Below are positions 46,936-55,641 of a stretch of 64,000 nucleotides of DNA, in pieces. Below the pieces are notes generated by a model, which worked only from the letters and a program-made list of their open reading frames with translations, did not search any database and was not told the origin of the DNA. Within the stretch, counting starts at the first letter, position 1. The number at the start of each line of letters is the position of its first letter. The DNA comes from Variovorax ginsengisoli (GTDB lineage Bacteria > Pseudomonadota > Gammaproteobacteria > Burkholderiales > Burkholderiaceae_C). The position numbers were made by a program, and so were the translations under genes. The stretch spans positions 186,001-250,000 of the forward strand of contig NZ_JAUJZH010000006.1 of NCBI RefSeq assembly GCF_030486595.1, read 5' to 3'.

Positions 46936-49842
46936 TCAGGCTGGGTTCATGGCAAGCAGGATCGCCCGCGCGCGTCGAACCTGCGCCGTGTCGCCCGCTT
47001 CGGGCAACCGGTCGATGAGCGCAGCGAGGGCGCTGCGCTCCGCGGCCGTCGCCTCGTGGTGCTCGCAGTGGTCGACGAGCGCGAGCAGTTCGAGCCAGGG
47101 TGCCCCCTGCGCCTGCGCCTCCTCGATCGCGCGTCGAGCGGAAGCGGCTCCCGCATCGGTGCGACCTTGTGCACGGGCGATTTCTGCCTCAAGCAGCCAC
47201 AGTTGCGGCAAGTACACCCGCTCGACCAACTCGTCTGCAACCTGCAGGGCTTCCTGGAGTTGGATTCGGGCAGCATCAATGTCGCCAGCCAGCAGAAGGG
47301 CCTGCGCCGCGTAGCCCAACACCTCGGTGACGCCGGAACGCATGCCGAGGCGGGCATTCTTTTCGCAGGCCTCCAGGATCAGGCGATGCCCCTCGAGCGG
47401 CGCTCCATTCAAGGCCTGAGCCCAGCCACGGTACCAGCGGCATGCAGTCTGCCCTTGCGCCAAGGCGAATTCGTCGACCAGCCCCTGCATTTCGTCGGCG
47501 AGGACCGCAACCCGTCCGGAGTCGCCCAGACGGACCTCGAGCAGCGCCTCATGCCAAGTGGCAACGAGCTGCGTCATCGGCTGCCGCAAGTCGCGCGCCC
47601 GGTCGTGCGAGCGTTGCACATGCGCGCGGGCCTGCTCGAGCAGTCCACGGTGCGCGAACTCGATAGCCAGCATTCCAAGCAGCGTTACCTGCGGATCGGC
47701 AACGAAGATCTCACTTGCAGACAGGTCGAGCCGCTCGGCGATCGGCAGGCCGCGTTCGATCCATGCGAGCGCTTCCTGCGGTCGGCCCTGTACTTGGTGC
47801 ACTTCGCCGAACACGATGCACGCGGCCAGCATCAGCACCGGATCGTCCGATGCGGACGCGAGCTCCTCGGCGCGATGCGCCACCTCCAGCGCCAGCGCAT
47901 ACTCGCCGCGCAGGCTCAGCGCGTAGCCAAACCCGTGCAGCAGCAGTCCGCGCATCGCGTGATCGGACTGGCCCTGCAGCAGCGCATACGCGCGTTCGAA
48001 GGCATTCCTTGTTTCGCTGCCGACGCCGAGCGATTGAAAGGCCGCCACGCCGTGCAGCGTGGCGATCGCGATCTCGAGTGCGTTGCACTCTTCCCCCTCC
48101 GGCGCCTGCTGAAGCAGAGCCGAGGCGCGCTCGGTCAGGCTCATGCAGGAAGACGGGCTGAAGTGCAGCAGCGCGGCTTCCGCCGCCTCGGCGTAGTAGC
48201 GCAGTGCCGTCATCGACTGCCGCCCGCGTTCGAAGTGCATGGCCAATTCGGCGGCGGCCACCGGCACGCCGGCCGCACGCTCCCGTTCGAGGGCCGCACC
48301 GACCTTGCGGTGCAGTTGCGTGCGGGCCGAGGGCACAGTGCGCTCATACAGGAGTTGGCGAAACAACGCATGTCGGAACGCATAGGGCAAATCGGCCATT
48401 TCGACGTCACCGCCTGCGCGCGGCGCCGCAAGCCACACGTGCTCACGTACCAGTTCCTCGCAAGCATTGGCCACCGATGCGACGTCCCACTCCAGGGCGA
48501 GTGCCACCGTGTGAACGCGAAACTCGACCCCGCACACTGCCGCCGCCGCAAGCAGGGTCCGCGACTCGCCAGCCAACGTAGCGATGTGGTGGTCGATGAT
48601 GGCCGCCAGATTCTCCGGCACCGCCACCGACGCGAGCCGCGCTCCCACGGTTGCGTCGTCCGTCGCGCGATCCATCACATCGGCGGTGATCGACGCGACG
48701 AACAGCGGCACGCCGTCCGTGCGCTCGTGCAGTGCGCGCACGAATGCCTCATCGCGCGCGAGGGACGCGGAGCGTTGGGCGATGTAGTCAGAAACCTCGA
48801 TCTCCGAAAACGGATCAAGCACCACCTCGTCGCACAAGCGGTGTAGGCGCAGCTCGCGCCGCAGCGGGTTGAGTGGGTGGTCCAGGGCGATCACCTCCGC
48901 CAAGCGGAAGCTCGATAGCCACATGAAGCGCGCGCTCGCGCGTCGGCGCGCCAGGTAGTCGATCAATTGGATGGTTGCCCGGTCGCTCCAGTGCAGGTCT
49001 TCCGTGATAAGCAGAAGCGGACGTTGCTCGGTATAGCGATCCAGCAACTCAGCAATCTCACGCAGCATGCGGTCTGGGCCCACACCAGCGAGTTCGCGGC
49101 GCAGCGCGTCTCTTTCCTCTGTCGTACTTAACCATGGCAGCTGCAGAAGCCAGGTCGGCGCCACGGTACGCAGCAGCCCCGGCAGCGTGCGGTCGCCGCG
49201 ACACAACTCTGCCAGCGCTTCCAGCACCGGCAGGTATGGCTCGCCTGTGCCGTAGTGCTCCACTCACTGCCCCCGCGCGCAGGCAATGCCGCCGAGACCA
49301 GCGATGAAGTGTTCGATGAGCGCGGTCTTGCCGATTCCCGGCTCGCCCGCAACCCAGACCACTGCGCGCTTCCCGCCGCAGGCTTGGTCCCACGCCTGCT
49401 GCAGCCGGGCGATCGCGTCCGCGCGGCCGACGAACGACGGCGACGGCTGGGGGCCCTCCACCACGCTGCTCGCGACACCAGGCGCCGCCGGGAGCGCCGG
49501 GAGCGCGGCGGCAGGCGCCGCAATGAAGCGGTAGCCGCGCCGCGACACGGTCTCGATGAAGCGCGGCTCGCGCGGGTTGTCGCCGAGGACCATGCGCAGG
49601 TCGCTGATGGCGGTCTTGAGCACCGAGTCGCTGACGAACTGGTGGCCCCACACCGCATCCAGCAACGCGTCTTTCGTCAGCAGCACGCCCGGCTGGCGCG
49701 CCAGTGCGCACAGCAGGTTGAACGGCGTCGGCGCGAGTGCTAACGCCTTTCCATCGCGCAGCAGCCAGGCGTTCGCTTGGTCAAGAACGAAGTCATCGAA
49801 GCTGATCCGAACGGGATTCACGTTGGACACCTGGTGCGCCAC
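46936..49842 (-). pseudogene. Winged-helix/AAA/TPR transcriptional regulator with in-frame stop
   Basis: A single frame of about 969 codons is cut by a TGA at 49264-49266. Before it: a winged-helix DNA-binding domain (ALAPTPFNLLCALARQPGVL, then SDLRMVLGDNPREPRFIETV) and an AAA_16 P-loop, AGEPGIGKTALI, reaching IACARGQ. Directly after the stop, in the same frame: VEHYGTGEPYLPVLEALAEL and the rest of the ATPase plus TPR-like repeats. Relatives usually read GQCVEHYG here, so a Cys codon has become TGA. The frame otherwise stays open for 46936-49968. The likely start is a GTG near 49842 or 49821. As read, only the DNA-binding piece or a separate ATPase half could be made. Confidence 0.8.
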
Positions 49843-49921
49843 GTGGGGCGTGCGAGAGGTCGGGAACGAATTATCGACGGTCCGGTGATTCAAGTCACGT
49901 CGTGGCAGCCGCGCCAGCATC

Positions 49922-50647
49922 TCAACGGACCTTTCGACGCCCGACCACGCGCCGGGTCGTCTTCGCAACGGCGGGCGCCAGGATTATCGAGGTCTCGAAA
50001 AGCAAACCCGTGGACAGAATCTCGACCGGCTTCAGCGCGCTGTTGGCGATGCGCTCGGCGCTCTTCGCATCCAGGCCCAGCCCACGCAATGCCGCGGCGG
50101 TGCTCTGCTCCGCGAAGTCGCTCTCGCAGCCCGGCTCGAGCATGCGATGTGTCGCGCCGAGCACGGCACCCGTCACGATGTTGAGGGCCAATGCGATCGG
50201 CATGTGCATGAATCGACCCTGCCGGATCCCTTCGGTCAGATCTCTCTTCACGAAATCCAGCAGCATGTTCGGGCCACGCGCGTCCGGCCAACCGAGGCGG
50301 ATCAGGAATGCGGCCGCCAGCGGGTGGTCGAGGGCCAGCCTGGCCACCAGTCGAATGCCGCTCGACACGCGTTCCGCCGGATCCTCATAACTCTGCACCA
50401 CGGGCTCGGCCATTCGGATCAGTTCGTTGGCGATCTCTATGGCGAGTTCCCGAACCAACGCGTCGGGCGATGGGAAGTACTTGTAGAACGTGCCCCGCGA
50501 TACCTCCGCGGCCGAGATCACATCGTCGATCGACATCGCCGCCGGCCCCTTTTCCGCGACGAGCCTCATCGCACTCGCGAGCAGGCGTGCGCGCATGCGT
50601 TCGCGTCGCTCTGCCGCGACGCGATGGCGATGGTTTTCCAGTTGCAT
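49922..50647 (-). CDS. TetR family transcriptional regulator
   Basis: A 241-residue repressor. Residues 15-60 form the TetR helix-turn-helix: RARLLASAMRLVAEKGPAAM, IDDVISAAEVSRGTFYKYFP. The C-terminal helices, with LALDHPLAAAFLIRLGWPD, form the ligand pocket. It diverges from the five-gene extradiol operon across a 68-base intergenic region. Loss of ligand-free repression would be expected to open both. Which ligand is unknown; a pathway intermediate or CoA thioester is typical of such repressors. Confidence 0.92.
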   Translation of the reverse strand: MQLENHRHRVAAERRERMRARLLASAMRLVAEKGPAAMSIDDVISAAEVSRGTFYKYFPSPDALVRELAIEIANELIRMAEPVVQSYEDPAERVSSGIRLVARLALDHPLAAAFLIRLGWPDARGPNMLLDFVKRDLTEGIRQGRFMHMPIALALNIVTGAVLGATHRMLEPGCESDFAEQSTAAALRGLGLDAKSAERIANSALKPVEILSTGLLFETSIILAPAVAKTTRRVVGRRKVR

Positions 50648-50715
50648 GGATGGATTGTGCCCAGTGGTTGACTAAGTATAAACGACAATCTCGTCATGAT
50701 GACAACATTGTTATT
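50648..50715. promoter_or_regulatory. Divergent promoter/operator of TetR and the extradiol operon
   Basis: AT-rich for this genome. ACGACAATCTCGT (50682-50694) has inverted arms ACGA/TCGT, GTCATGATGAC (50693-50703) is palindromic, and AACATTGTT (50704-50712) is a further small palindrome. A minus-strand -10-like TATACT lies at 50675-50680 with TTGTCA 19 bases upstream. These dyads are probable TetR sites. Confidence 0.45.
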
Positions 50716-51954
50716 ATGATAGTCAGGCGGCGCCATTTCGGACCGCTCGTCGAGCAAGGTCCAGATGCTCCTGCTCGGCTACCACTACACGTTCAGAAGG
50801 GAGACGGACCCGTGAGAGGCTTCACCGCAGTGCTTCGGCAGCCCGAGTCGACCCCCGAAAGCCGGCTGCCCGCCGATGTCCGACGACTGCCCCGCCCGCC
50901 CGCCCTCGGGCGCGCCATCGAATTGGCCTTCCTGCGCTGGGAAAAGCGCAGGCTGGCGCCGACGGAACGCTTCTGGCGCGACTTCGGCTTCCATATCGTC
51001 AGTTCCACACCGCAGCGCCTTGTGGCCCGAGGCGCAGGGACCGCACCCTGTATCGCGATCGCCGAAGCCGGTCGCCAGGATCGTTTTGTCGGCCCTGCGT
51101 TCCTCATGTCGGCCGATACCGACCTCCACCGCTACGTGGAGCAGATGGGCGCGCGCTGGCTGCCCGTCTGCCGCCTGCCCGCGGGCGGCCGAGGCGTGGA
51201 GCTGTGCGACCCGAGCGGCCGCAGTGTCTGGCTGCTGCAGGATCAGCGGCGTGTCGAGCCCCGGCCGCTGCGCGAAGCTGTCACGCAGAGCACGAACACG
51301 GCACAAGACAGGCCCCGCGTGAATCGCACCGTGCGCACGCCCATCGAGCCGGCGCGCGTCGTGCGGCTCGGGCACGTGGTCCTGCAGACCATTGACTTTG
51401 CGCGCATGGCCGAGTGGTATCTGAGTGTGCTTGGGCTGATTCCCACCGATGTGCAGTACCTCGCCGACGGCAGTCCCAGTCTTGCGTTCTGCCGTCTCGA
51501 TCTGGGCAATCAGCCGGCCGACCACCACACGCTGGTGATCGTTGGCGGCATCGAGGAGAAGGTCGAACACAGTGCCTACGAGGTGCTGGACCTGGATGCG
51601 CTCGGACAGGGCCAGCAGGTGCTGAGCGCCCAGGGGCATCGGCACATGTGGGGCATCGGCCGCCACCTTCTCGGCAGTCAACTATTCGACTACTGGTCCG
51701 ACCCCGACGGCTTCGAGTACGAACACTACACGGACGGCGACGTGTTCACCTCGGAGTTCGAGACCGCCTACTCGCCGCTCGAATTCGGCGGCATCTGGGC
51801 CTGGGGCGCCGACGCGCCCGCCTCGATGAAGCCGAGGAAGAGCCTCCAGACCCTTCTTCACGTGTTGAAGCTCGTGCGTCGCAAGGCTATCAGCCCACAG
51901 CGACTGAAACTCTTGAGCGCGGCGCTCGATGCACCCGCGCGCCCTTGGCTCTAA
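50716..51954 (+). CDS. Two-domain VOC extradiol dioxygenase
   Basis: A 412-residue protein with two VOC repeats (about residues 65-180 and 215-340). The second holds the Fe(II) ligands expected of type I extradiol enzymes: His220 in RLGHVVLQT, His270/271 in ADHHTLVIVGG, and Glu in YWSDPDGFEYEHYTDGD. These cleave catechols next to the two hydroxyls. The N-terminal domain lacks obvious ligands, as usual. The first 60 residues are an extra extension. The start is chosen from the divergent promoter layout; a later start is possible. It is first in the TetR-linked operon. Confidence 0.82.
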   Translation: MIVRRRHFGPLVEQGPDAPARLPLHVQKGDGPVRGFTAVLRQPESTPESRLPADVRRLPRPPALGRAIELAFLRWEKRRLAPTERFWRDFGFHIVSSTPQRLVARGAGTAPCIAIAEAGRQDRFVGPAFLMSADTDLHRYVEQMGARWLPVCRLPAGGRGVELCDPSGRSVWLLQDQRRVEPRPLREAVTQSTNTAQDRPRVNRTVRTPIEPARVVRLGHVVLQTIDFARMAEWYLSVLGLIPTDVQYLADGSPSLAFCRLDLGNQPADHHTLVIVGGIEEKVEHSAYEVLDLDALGQGQQVLSAQGHRHMWGIGRHLLGSQLFDYWSDPDGFEYEHYTDGDVFTSEFETAYSPLEFGGIWAWGADAPASMKPRKSLQTLLHVLKLVRRKAISPQRLKLLSAALDAPARPWL

Positions 51955-51973
51955 CTCTTCCCCGATCCAACCC

Positions 51974-52930
51974 ATGTCACGCACAATCATTCGCTATGCC
52001 GAAGCCGGCACGCCCCGTTGGGGAGTTCAGTTCGGACGCCTCATCGCCCCCTTGCAAGTCGATGCGCCCAGCACCGGCGAGCTGCTCTCCGGCCACTGGG
52101 AGTTGCTGTGGTCCGTTGAGGCTGCACAAGCGACAGTGCCGCTCGAGCGCGTCCAGCTTCTGCCGCCGGTGACTCGTCACCAGCAGTTCATCTGCCAGGG
52201 CGTCAACTATCGCAGCCACATCGCCGAATCGGGACTGCGCGTCGAAGACTTCCCCTTCAACACGATCTTCACCAAGGCGCCTTCCAGCATCACGGCGGCC
52301 GACGTGCCCGTGGTCCGCCCCGCGCATGTGCAGTTGCTTGACTATGAAATAGAACTTGGCCTGGTGTTGCGCCATCCAGTGCCGGCCGGCACACAAGTCG
52401 GCCCTGACGATCTGCCGCGGTGGTTGGCGGGGGTGACGATCGTCAATGACCTTTCGGCACGTGACGTTCAATTGCCGCAAGGTCAGTTCTACAAAGGCAA
52501 AAGCTATCGAGGCTTCGGCCCGGTCGGACCCGGTCTGGTGCTGCTGACGCCGCAGGAATGGGCGCGCTGGCCCGACTTGCACATGCGCCTGACCGTCAAT
52601 GGCCAGACGCGACAGGACGCCTATTGCACCGAGATGATCCACGGGCCCGCGGCCACGATCACCGAGCTCGCGGCGCTGCAGGACCTGCTACCCGGCGACC
52701 TGATCGCCACCGGCACGCCGGCGGGCTGTGCCGCGCGCGCGCCCGGAAAGCTGGCCATGTTCATCGTCAAGCACCTGATAAGCGACGCCGGCAAGTGGCG
52801 GATGTTCATCGGCAAGGGGCGCGCCAACCCTGCATACCTGCGCCCTGGCGACCACATCAGCGCGTCGATCCGCACCGACGACGGCACCATCGACCTGGGC
52901 GAACAGACGACCGCCATCACCGCACCATGA
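51974..52930 (+). CDS. Fumarylacetoacetate hydrolase (FAH) family protein
   Basis: A 318-residue enzyme. The metal-binding and catalytic blocks are present: NYRSHIAESG, LDYEIELGLVL, the VNDLSARDVQ stretch, GKSYRGFGPVGPGLV and LIATGTPAGCA. FAH members hydrolyse C-C bonds or hydrate, decarboxylate and isomerise ring-cleavage products. As the gene after an extradiol dioxygenase, it would take the ring-opened product. Its stop overlaps the monooxygenase start (ATGA). The reaction type within the family is not fixed. Confidence 0.9.
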   Translation: MSRTIIRYAEAGTPRWGVQFGRLIAPLQVDAPSTGELLSGHWELLWSVEAAQATVPLERVQLLPPVTRHQQFICQGVNYRSHIAESGLRVEDFPFNTIFTKAPSSITAADVPVVRPAHVQLLDYEIELGLVLRHPVPAGTQVGPDDLPRWLAGVTIVNDLSARDVQLPQGQFYKGKSYRGFGPVGPGLVLLTPQEWARWPDLHMRLTVNGQTRQDAYCTEMIHGPAATITELAALQDLLPGDLIATGTPAGCAARAPGKLAMFIVKHLISDAGKWRMFIGKGRANPAYLRPGDHISASIRTDDGTIDLGEQTTAITAP

Positions 52931-54603
52931 ACGCGACATCCTCCCGTCTGGCGGTGCCGCGCCTCGACACCGACATCCTGCTGGTCGGGCTCGGCCCGGT
53001 CGGCGCGGCGCTGGCCAACCTGCTCGGCCTCTACGGCGTGCGCGTACTTGCCATCGACAAGGCGACCGCCATCTTCGAGAAGCCGCGCGCGATCGCGCTC
53101 GACAACGAGGCTCTGCGCATACTTCAACTGGCCGGTGTGCGCGACGGCGAGTTCGAGACCGTCGCCATACCGCAGGTGCAGTACCGGTCCCCGCTGTTCG
53201 GCCCCTTCGCCCGGATCAACAGCGCCGGCATCATCGACGGCCACCCGGCACTCGTCACCTTCTACCAGCCCGAGCTCGAGCGCGTGCTGCGCGAAAAGCT
53301 CGCGCAATACCCGGGAATCGAGCTGCGGCTCGGCAGTGAACTCGCGGCCTTCGTGGACGATGGCCGTTTCATCCAGGCGCGGCTGGAGGACGCGGTCGGC
53401 AATGAGACCCATGTCCGTGCGCGCTACCTCATCGGCACCGACGGCGCAAATTCACTGGTACGACGCACGCTGGGGCTGGACTTCGAAGGCCGAAGCTTCC
53501 ACCAGGACTGGCTGATCGTCGATGCGCTCGACGTGCCGGATCCGATCGACCACGTCGAGTTCACTTGCGACCCGCGGCGCCCGACGCCGCGCATGGTGGC
53601 ACCCGGCGGACGGCAGCGCTGGGAGTTCATGCTTCGCCCCGGCGAGCGGCCGGAAGAGATGGAGCGGCCGGAATCGGTGCGGCGGCTGCTCGCGCCATGG
53701 TGCGACAGCGAGCGCATCCGGATCGAACGCACGGCGGTCTACCGCTTCCATGCGCGCGAGGCAAGGCGCTTCTCCAAGGGCCGCTGCTTTCTCGCCGGAG
53801 ATGCTGCGCATATCACGCCGCCGTTCGCCGGCCAGGGTCTGGTCGCCGGGCTGCGCGACGCTGCCAATCTGGCCTGGAAGCTCGCCTGGGTCGTGCAGGG
53901 ACGGGCGAACGAGCGCGTGCTCGACAGCTACGACACCGAACGACGTCCCCACGCGAGGAAGATCATCCGCCTTGCGCTCACGCTCGGCGCCCTTGTCATG
54001 CCGCAAAACCGCGCCGTCGCGTTTGCCGTGCACGGCCTGATGAGCCTGCTGCGCCTGCTGCCGGCCGGCCGCGCGCTGTTCGAGGACTTGAGGATCAAGC
54101 CACAGAACACCTTCGATGAGGGCCTGTTCTGGCGCGTGCGCGGCAGTGATCGGCTGCGTGCCGGTGCCATGCTGCCGCAAGGCTGGGTGCGGCCGGCCAC
54201 AGGCGGCGCGCCGATCCTCAGCGACGATGCCCTGGGACTGCAATGGGCACTGATCGGCTTTGGTGTGGACGCATCGGCCGGAATGCCGGCCGAACTGCTG
54301 CAGCGCTGGCAAGCTGCGGGTGGACGGGTTTGGCAGTGGTGCCAGCGTTCGCAGGCTCAGCATCTCGCGCCGCCAGCGCAGCGGCTGGAGGCGCTCGACG
54401 AAGCCCTGCTGCCGCGCCGGGCTCCGCTGGGGTGGGTCGCGATCGTGAGGCCCGACCGCTGCGTGCTGGCCGAAGGGCCGGCGTCCGATGCCGAGGCGAT
54501 GCTGCGGCGAGCGCTTGAGCTTGTCGCGCCGCCCGCTTCGTCGCCTTCGGCGACATCGCCGACTCCGGCCCGCGAATTGCAGGGAGCCCGACATGCGGCG
54601 TGA
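52927..54603 (+). CDS. FAD-dependent aromatic monooxygenase (MhpA-like)
   Basis: A 558-residue flavoprotein hydroxylase. Visible are the GxGxxG motif ILLVGLGPVGAALANLLG, the middle DGANSLVR motif (GTDGANSLVR), and the GD motif GRCFLAGDAAHITPPFAGQG. The length and order match 3-(3-hydroxyphenyl)propionate hydroxylases. It would hydroxylate a phenolic ring to a catechol using NAD(P)H and oxygen, feeding the extradiol enzyme. The C-terminal thioredoxin-like domain of these hydroxylases is present in outline. Start overlaps the FAH stop and its end overlaps the next start by 11 bases. Confidence 0.9.
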   Translation: MNATSSRLAVPRLDTDILLVGLGPVGAALANLLGLYGVRVLAIDKATAIFEKPRAIALDNEALRILQLAGVRDGEFETVAIPQVQYRSPLFGPFARINSAGIIDGHPALVTFYQPELERVLREKLAQYPGIELRLGSELAAFVDDGRFIQARLEDAVGNETHVRARYLIGTDGANSLVRRTLGLDFEGRSFHQDWLIVDALDVPDPIDHVEFTCDPRRPTPRMVAPGGRQRWEFMLRPGERPEEMERPESVRRLLAPWCDSERIRIERTAVYRFHAREARRFSKGRCFLAGDAAHITPPFAGQGLVAGLRDAANLAWKLAWVVQGRANERVLDSYDTERRPHARKIIRLALTLGALVMPQNRAVAFAVHGLMSLLRLLPAGRALFEDLRIKPQNTFDEGLFWRVRGSDRLRAGAMLPQGWVRPATGGAPILSDDALGLQWALIGFGVDASAGMPAELLQRWQAAGGRVWQWCQRSQAQHLAPPAQRLEALDEALLPRRAPLGWVAIVRPDRCVLAEGPASDAEAMLRRALELVAPPASSPSATSPTPARELQGARHAA

Positions 54604-55618
54604 ACTGGTATGTGTCGAGACGGCAACGCCACCGCGCCTGGCCGCGCGCAGCGTCGAGCTGCCTCAGCCGCGTGCGGGCGAGGTGCTGGTGCGAGTACAG
54701 GCGACCACGGTCAATCCGATCGACGTCAAGCGAGCGACCGGCTATGGCCGGCGACTGCTCGGGCTCAAGGGCGCGGCGCGCTTTCCGCTCGTGCTCGGCA
54801 ACGATGTCGCCGGCATCGTCGAAGCCCTGGGCGCCGGTGTGACCCGCTTCGCGCGCGGGCAGCCCGTGTTCGGTCTGCTCGGCACCGGCCGCGCGGGCGG
54901 TGCGCACGCATCGCACGTCGTCGTGCCGCAGGACCTCTTGCTGCCCGCCCCGAAAGACGCGGACCCGGCCGCGCTCGCGGTGCTGCCCTACTCGTTCACC
55001 ACGATGTGGCTCGCCCTGCGCTCGACCGGAATCAATCCAACGAGCGCTCAGTGGGCCCGCGTGCTGATTCACGGCGCCAATGGTGGCCTGGGGCGCTTGG
55101 CAATGCAGGTGCTTCGCCCTTGGGGCTGCGCGATCACCGCAATCTGCGCGAAGGGCCAACGACAGACCGCCCTCGAGCTCGGCGCCCAGGTGGCCGTCGA
55201 GCACAGCCCCGCTTGCATCGAGTCGCTGTCCTCGGATTTCGACGTGGTGCTGAACTTCGCGAACTGGGACGAAGATGCTCTGCTGGCGTCGCGACTCAGC
55301 CCGCGAGCCTTGGGCCATGCGACCACGGTTCACCCGTTGCTTGCGAACTTTGATCGGTTCGGATGGCTGGGCGGTGCGTGGACCAGCCGCCGCGACCGTC
55401 GGCAGGTTGGCGCCATCGTCGCTTCACGCGCACCGAAAGCCAGCTACTCCTGGACCATCTTCAAGCCCGACCGCGATGCTCTCGAAGCGCTCGCCGCGGG
55501 CGTTCGAGCCCGAGCGTTCGCGCTGCCGATCGGCATCGCTGCGCCCTTCGGCAATGCCATCGCTGCGTTCGACCATGTGTCAAGCGGCCAACCCGGCCGA
55601 GCGGTCCTGCTGCCGTGA
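54593..55618 (+). CDS. MDR superfamily NAD(P)-dependent oxidoreductase
   Basis: A 341-residue medium-chain reductase of the quinone oxidoreductase type. The N-terminal GroES-like half starts VCVETATPPRLAARSVELPQ and includes TTVNPIDVKRATGYG. The nucleotide motif is HGANGGLGRLAMQ. The catalytic-zinc Cys/His pattern is not seen, so it is probably zinc-free. It may reduce a double bond or carbonyl in the ring-cleavage pathway. It overlaps the end of the monooxygenase gene by 11 bases. Confidence 0.85.
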   Translation: MRRELVCVETATPPRLAARSVELPQPRAGEVLVRVQATTVNPIDVKRATGYGRRLLGLKGAARFPLVLGNDVAGIVEALGAGVTRFARGQPVFGLLGTGRAGGAHASHVVVPQDLLLPAPKDADPAALAVLPYSFTTMWLALRSTGINPTSAQWARVLIHGANGGLGRLAMQVLRPWGCAITAICAKGQRQTALELGAQVAVEHSPACIESLSSDFDVVLNFANWDEDALLASRLSPRALGHATTVHPLLANFDRFGWLGGAWTSRRDRRQVGAIVASRAPKASYSWTIFKPDRDALEALAAGVRARAFALPIGIAAPFGNAIAAFDHVSSGQPGRAVLLP

Positions 55619-55641
55619 CGCCACAGACATTGGGTAAAAAC

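Noticed and set aside
49264..49266. TGA as a selenocysteine codon
   Set aside because: No SECIS-like hairpin just downstream, and the family has an ordinary Cys at that place. A mutation is simpler.
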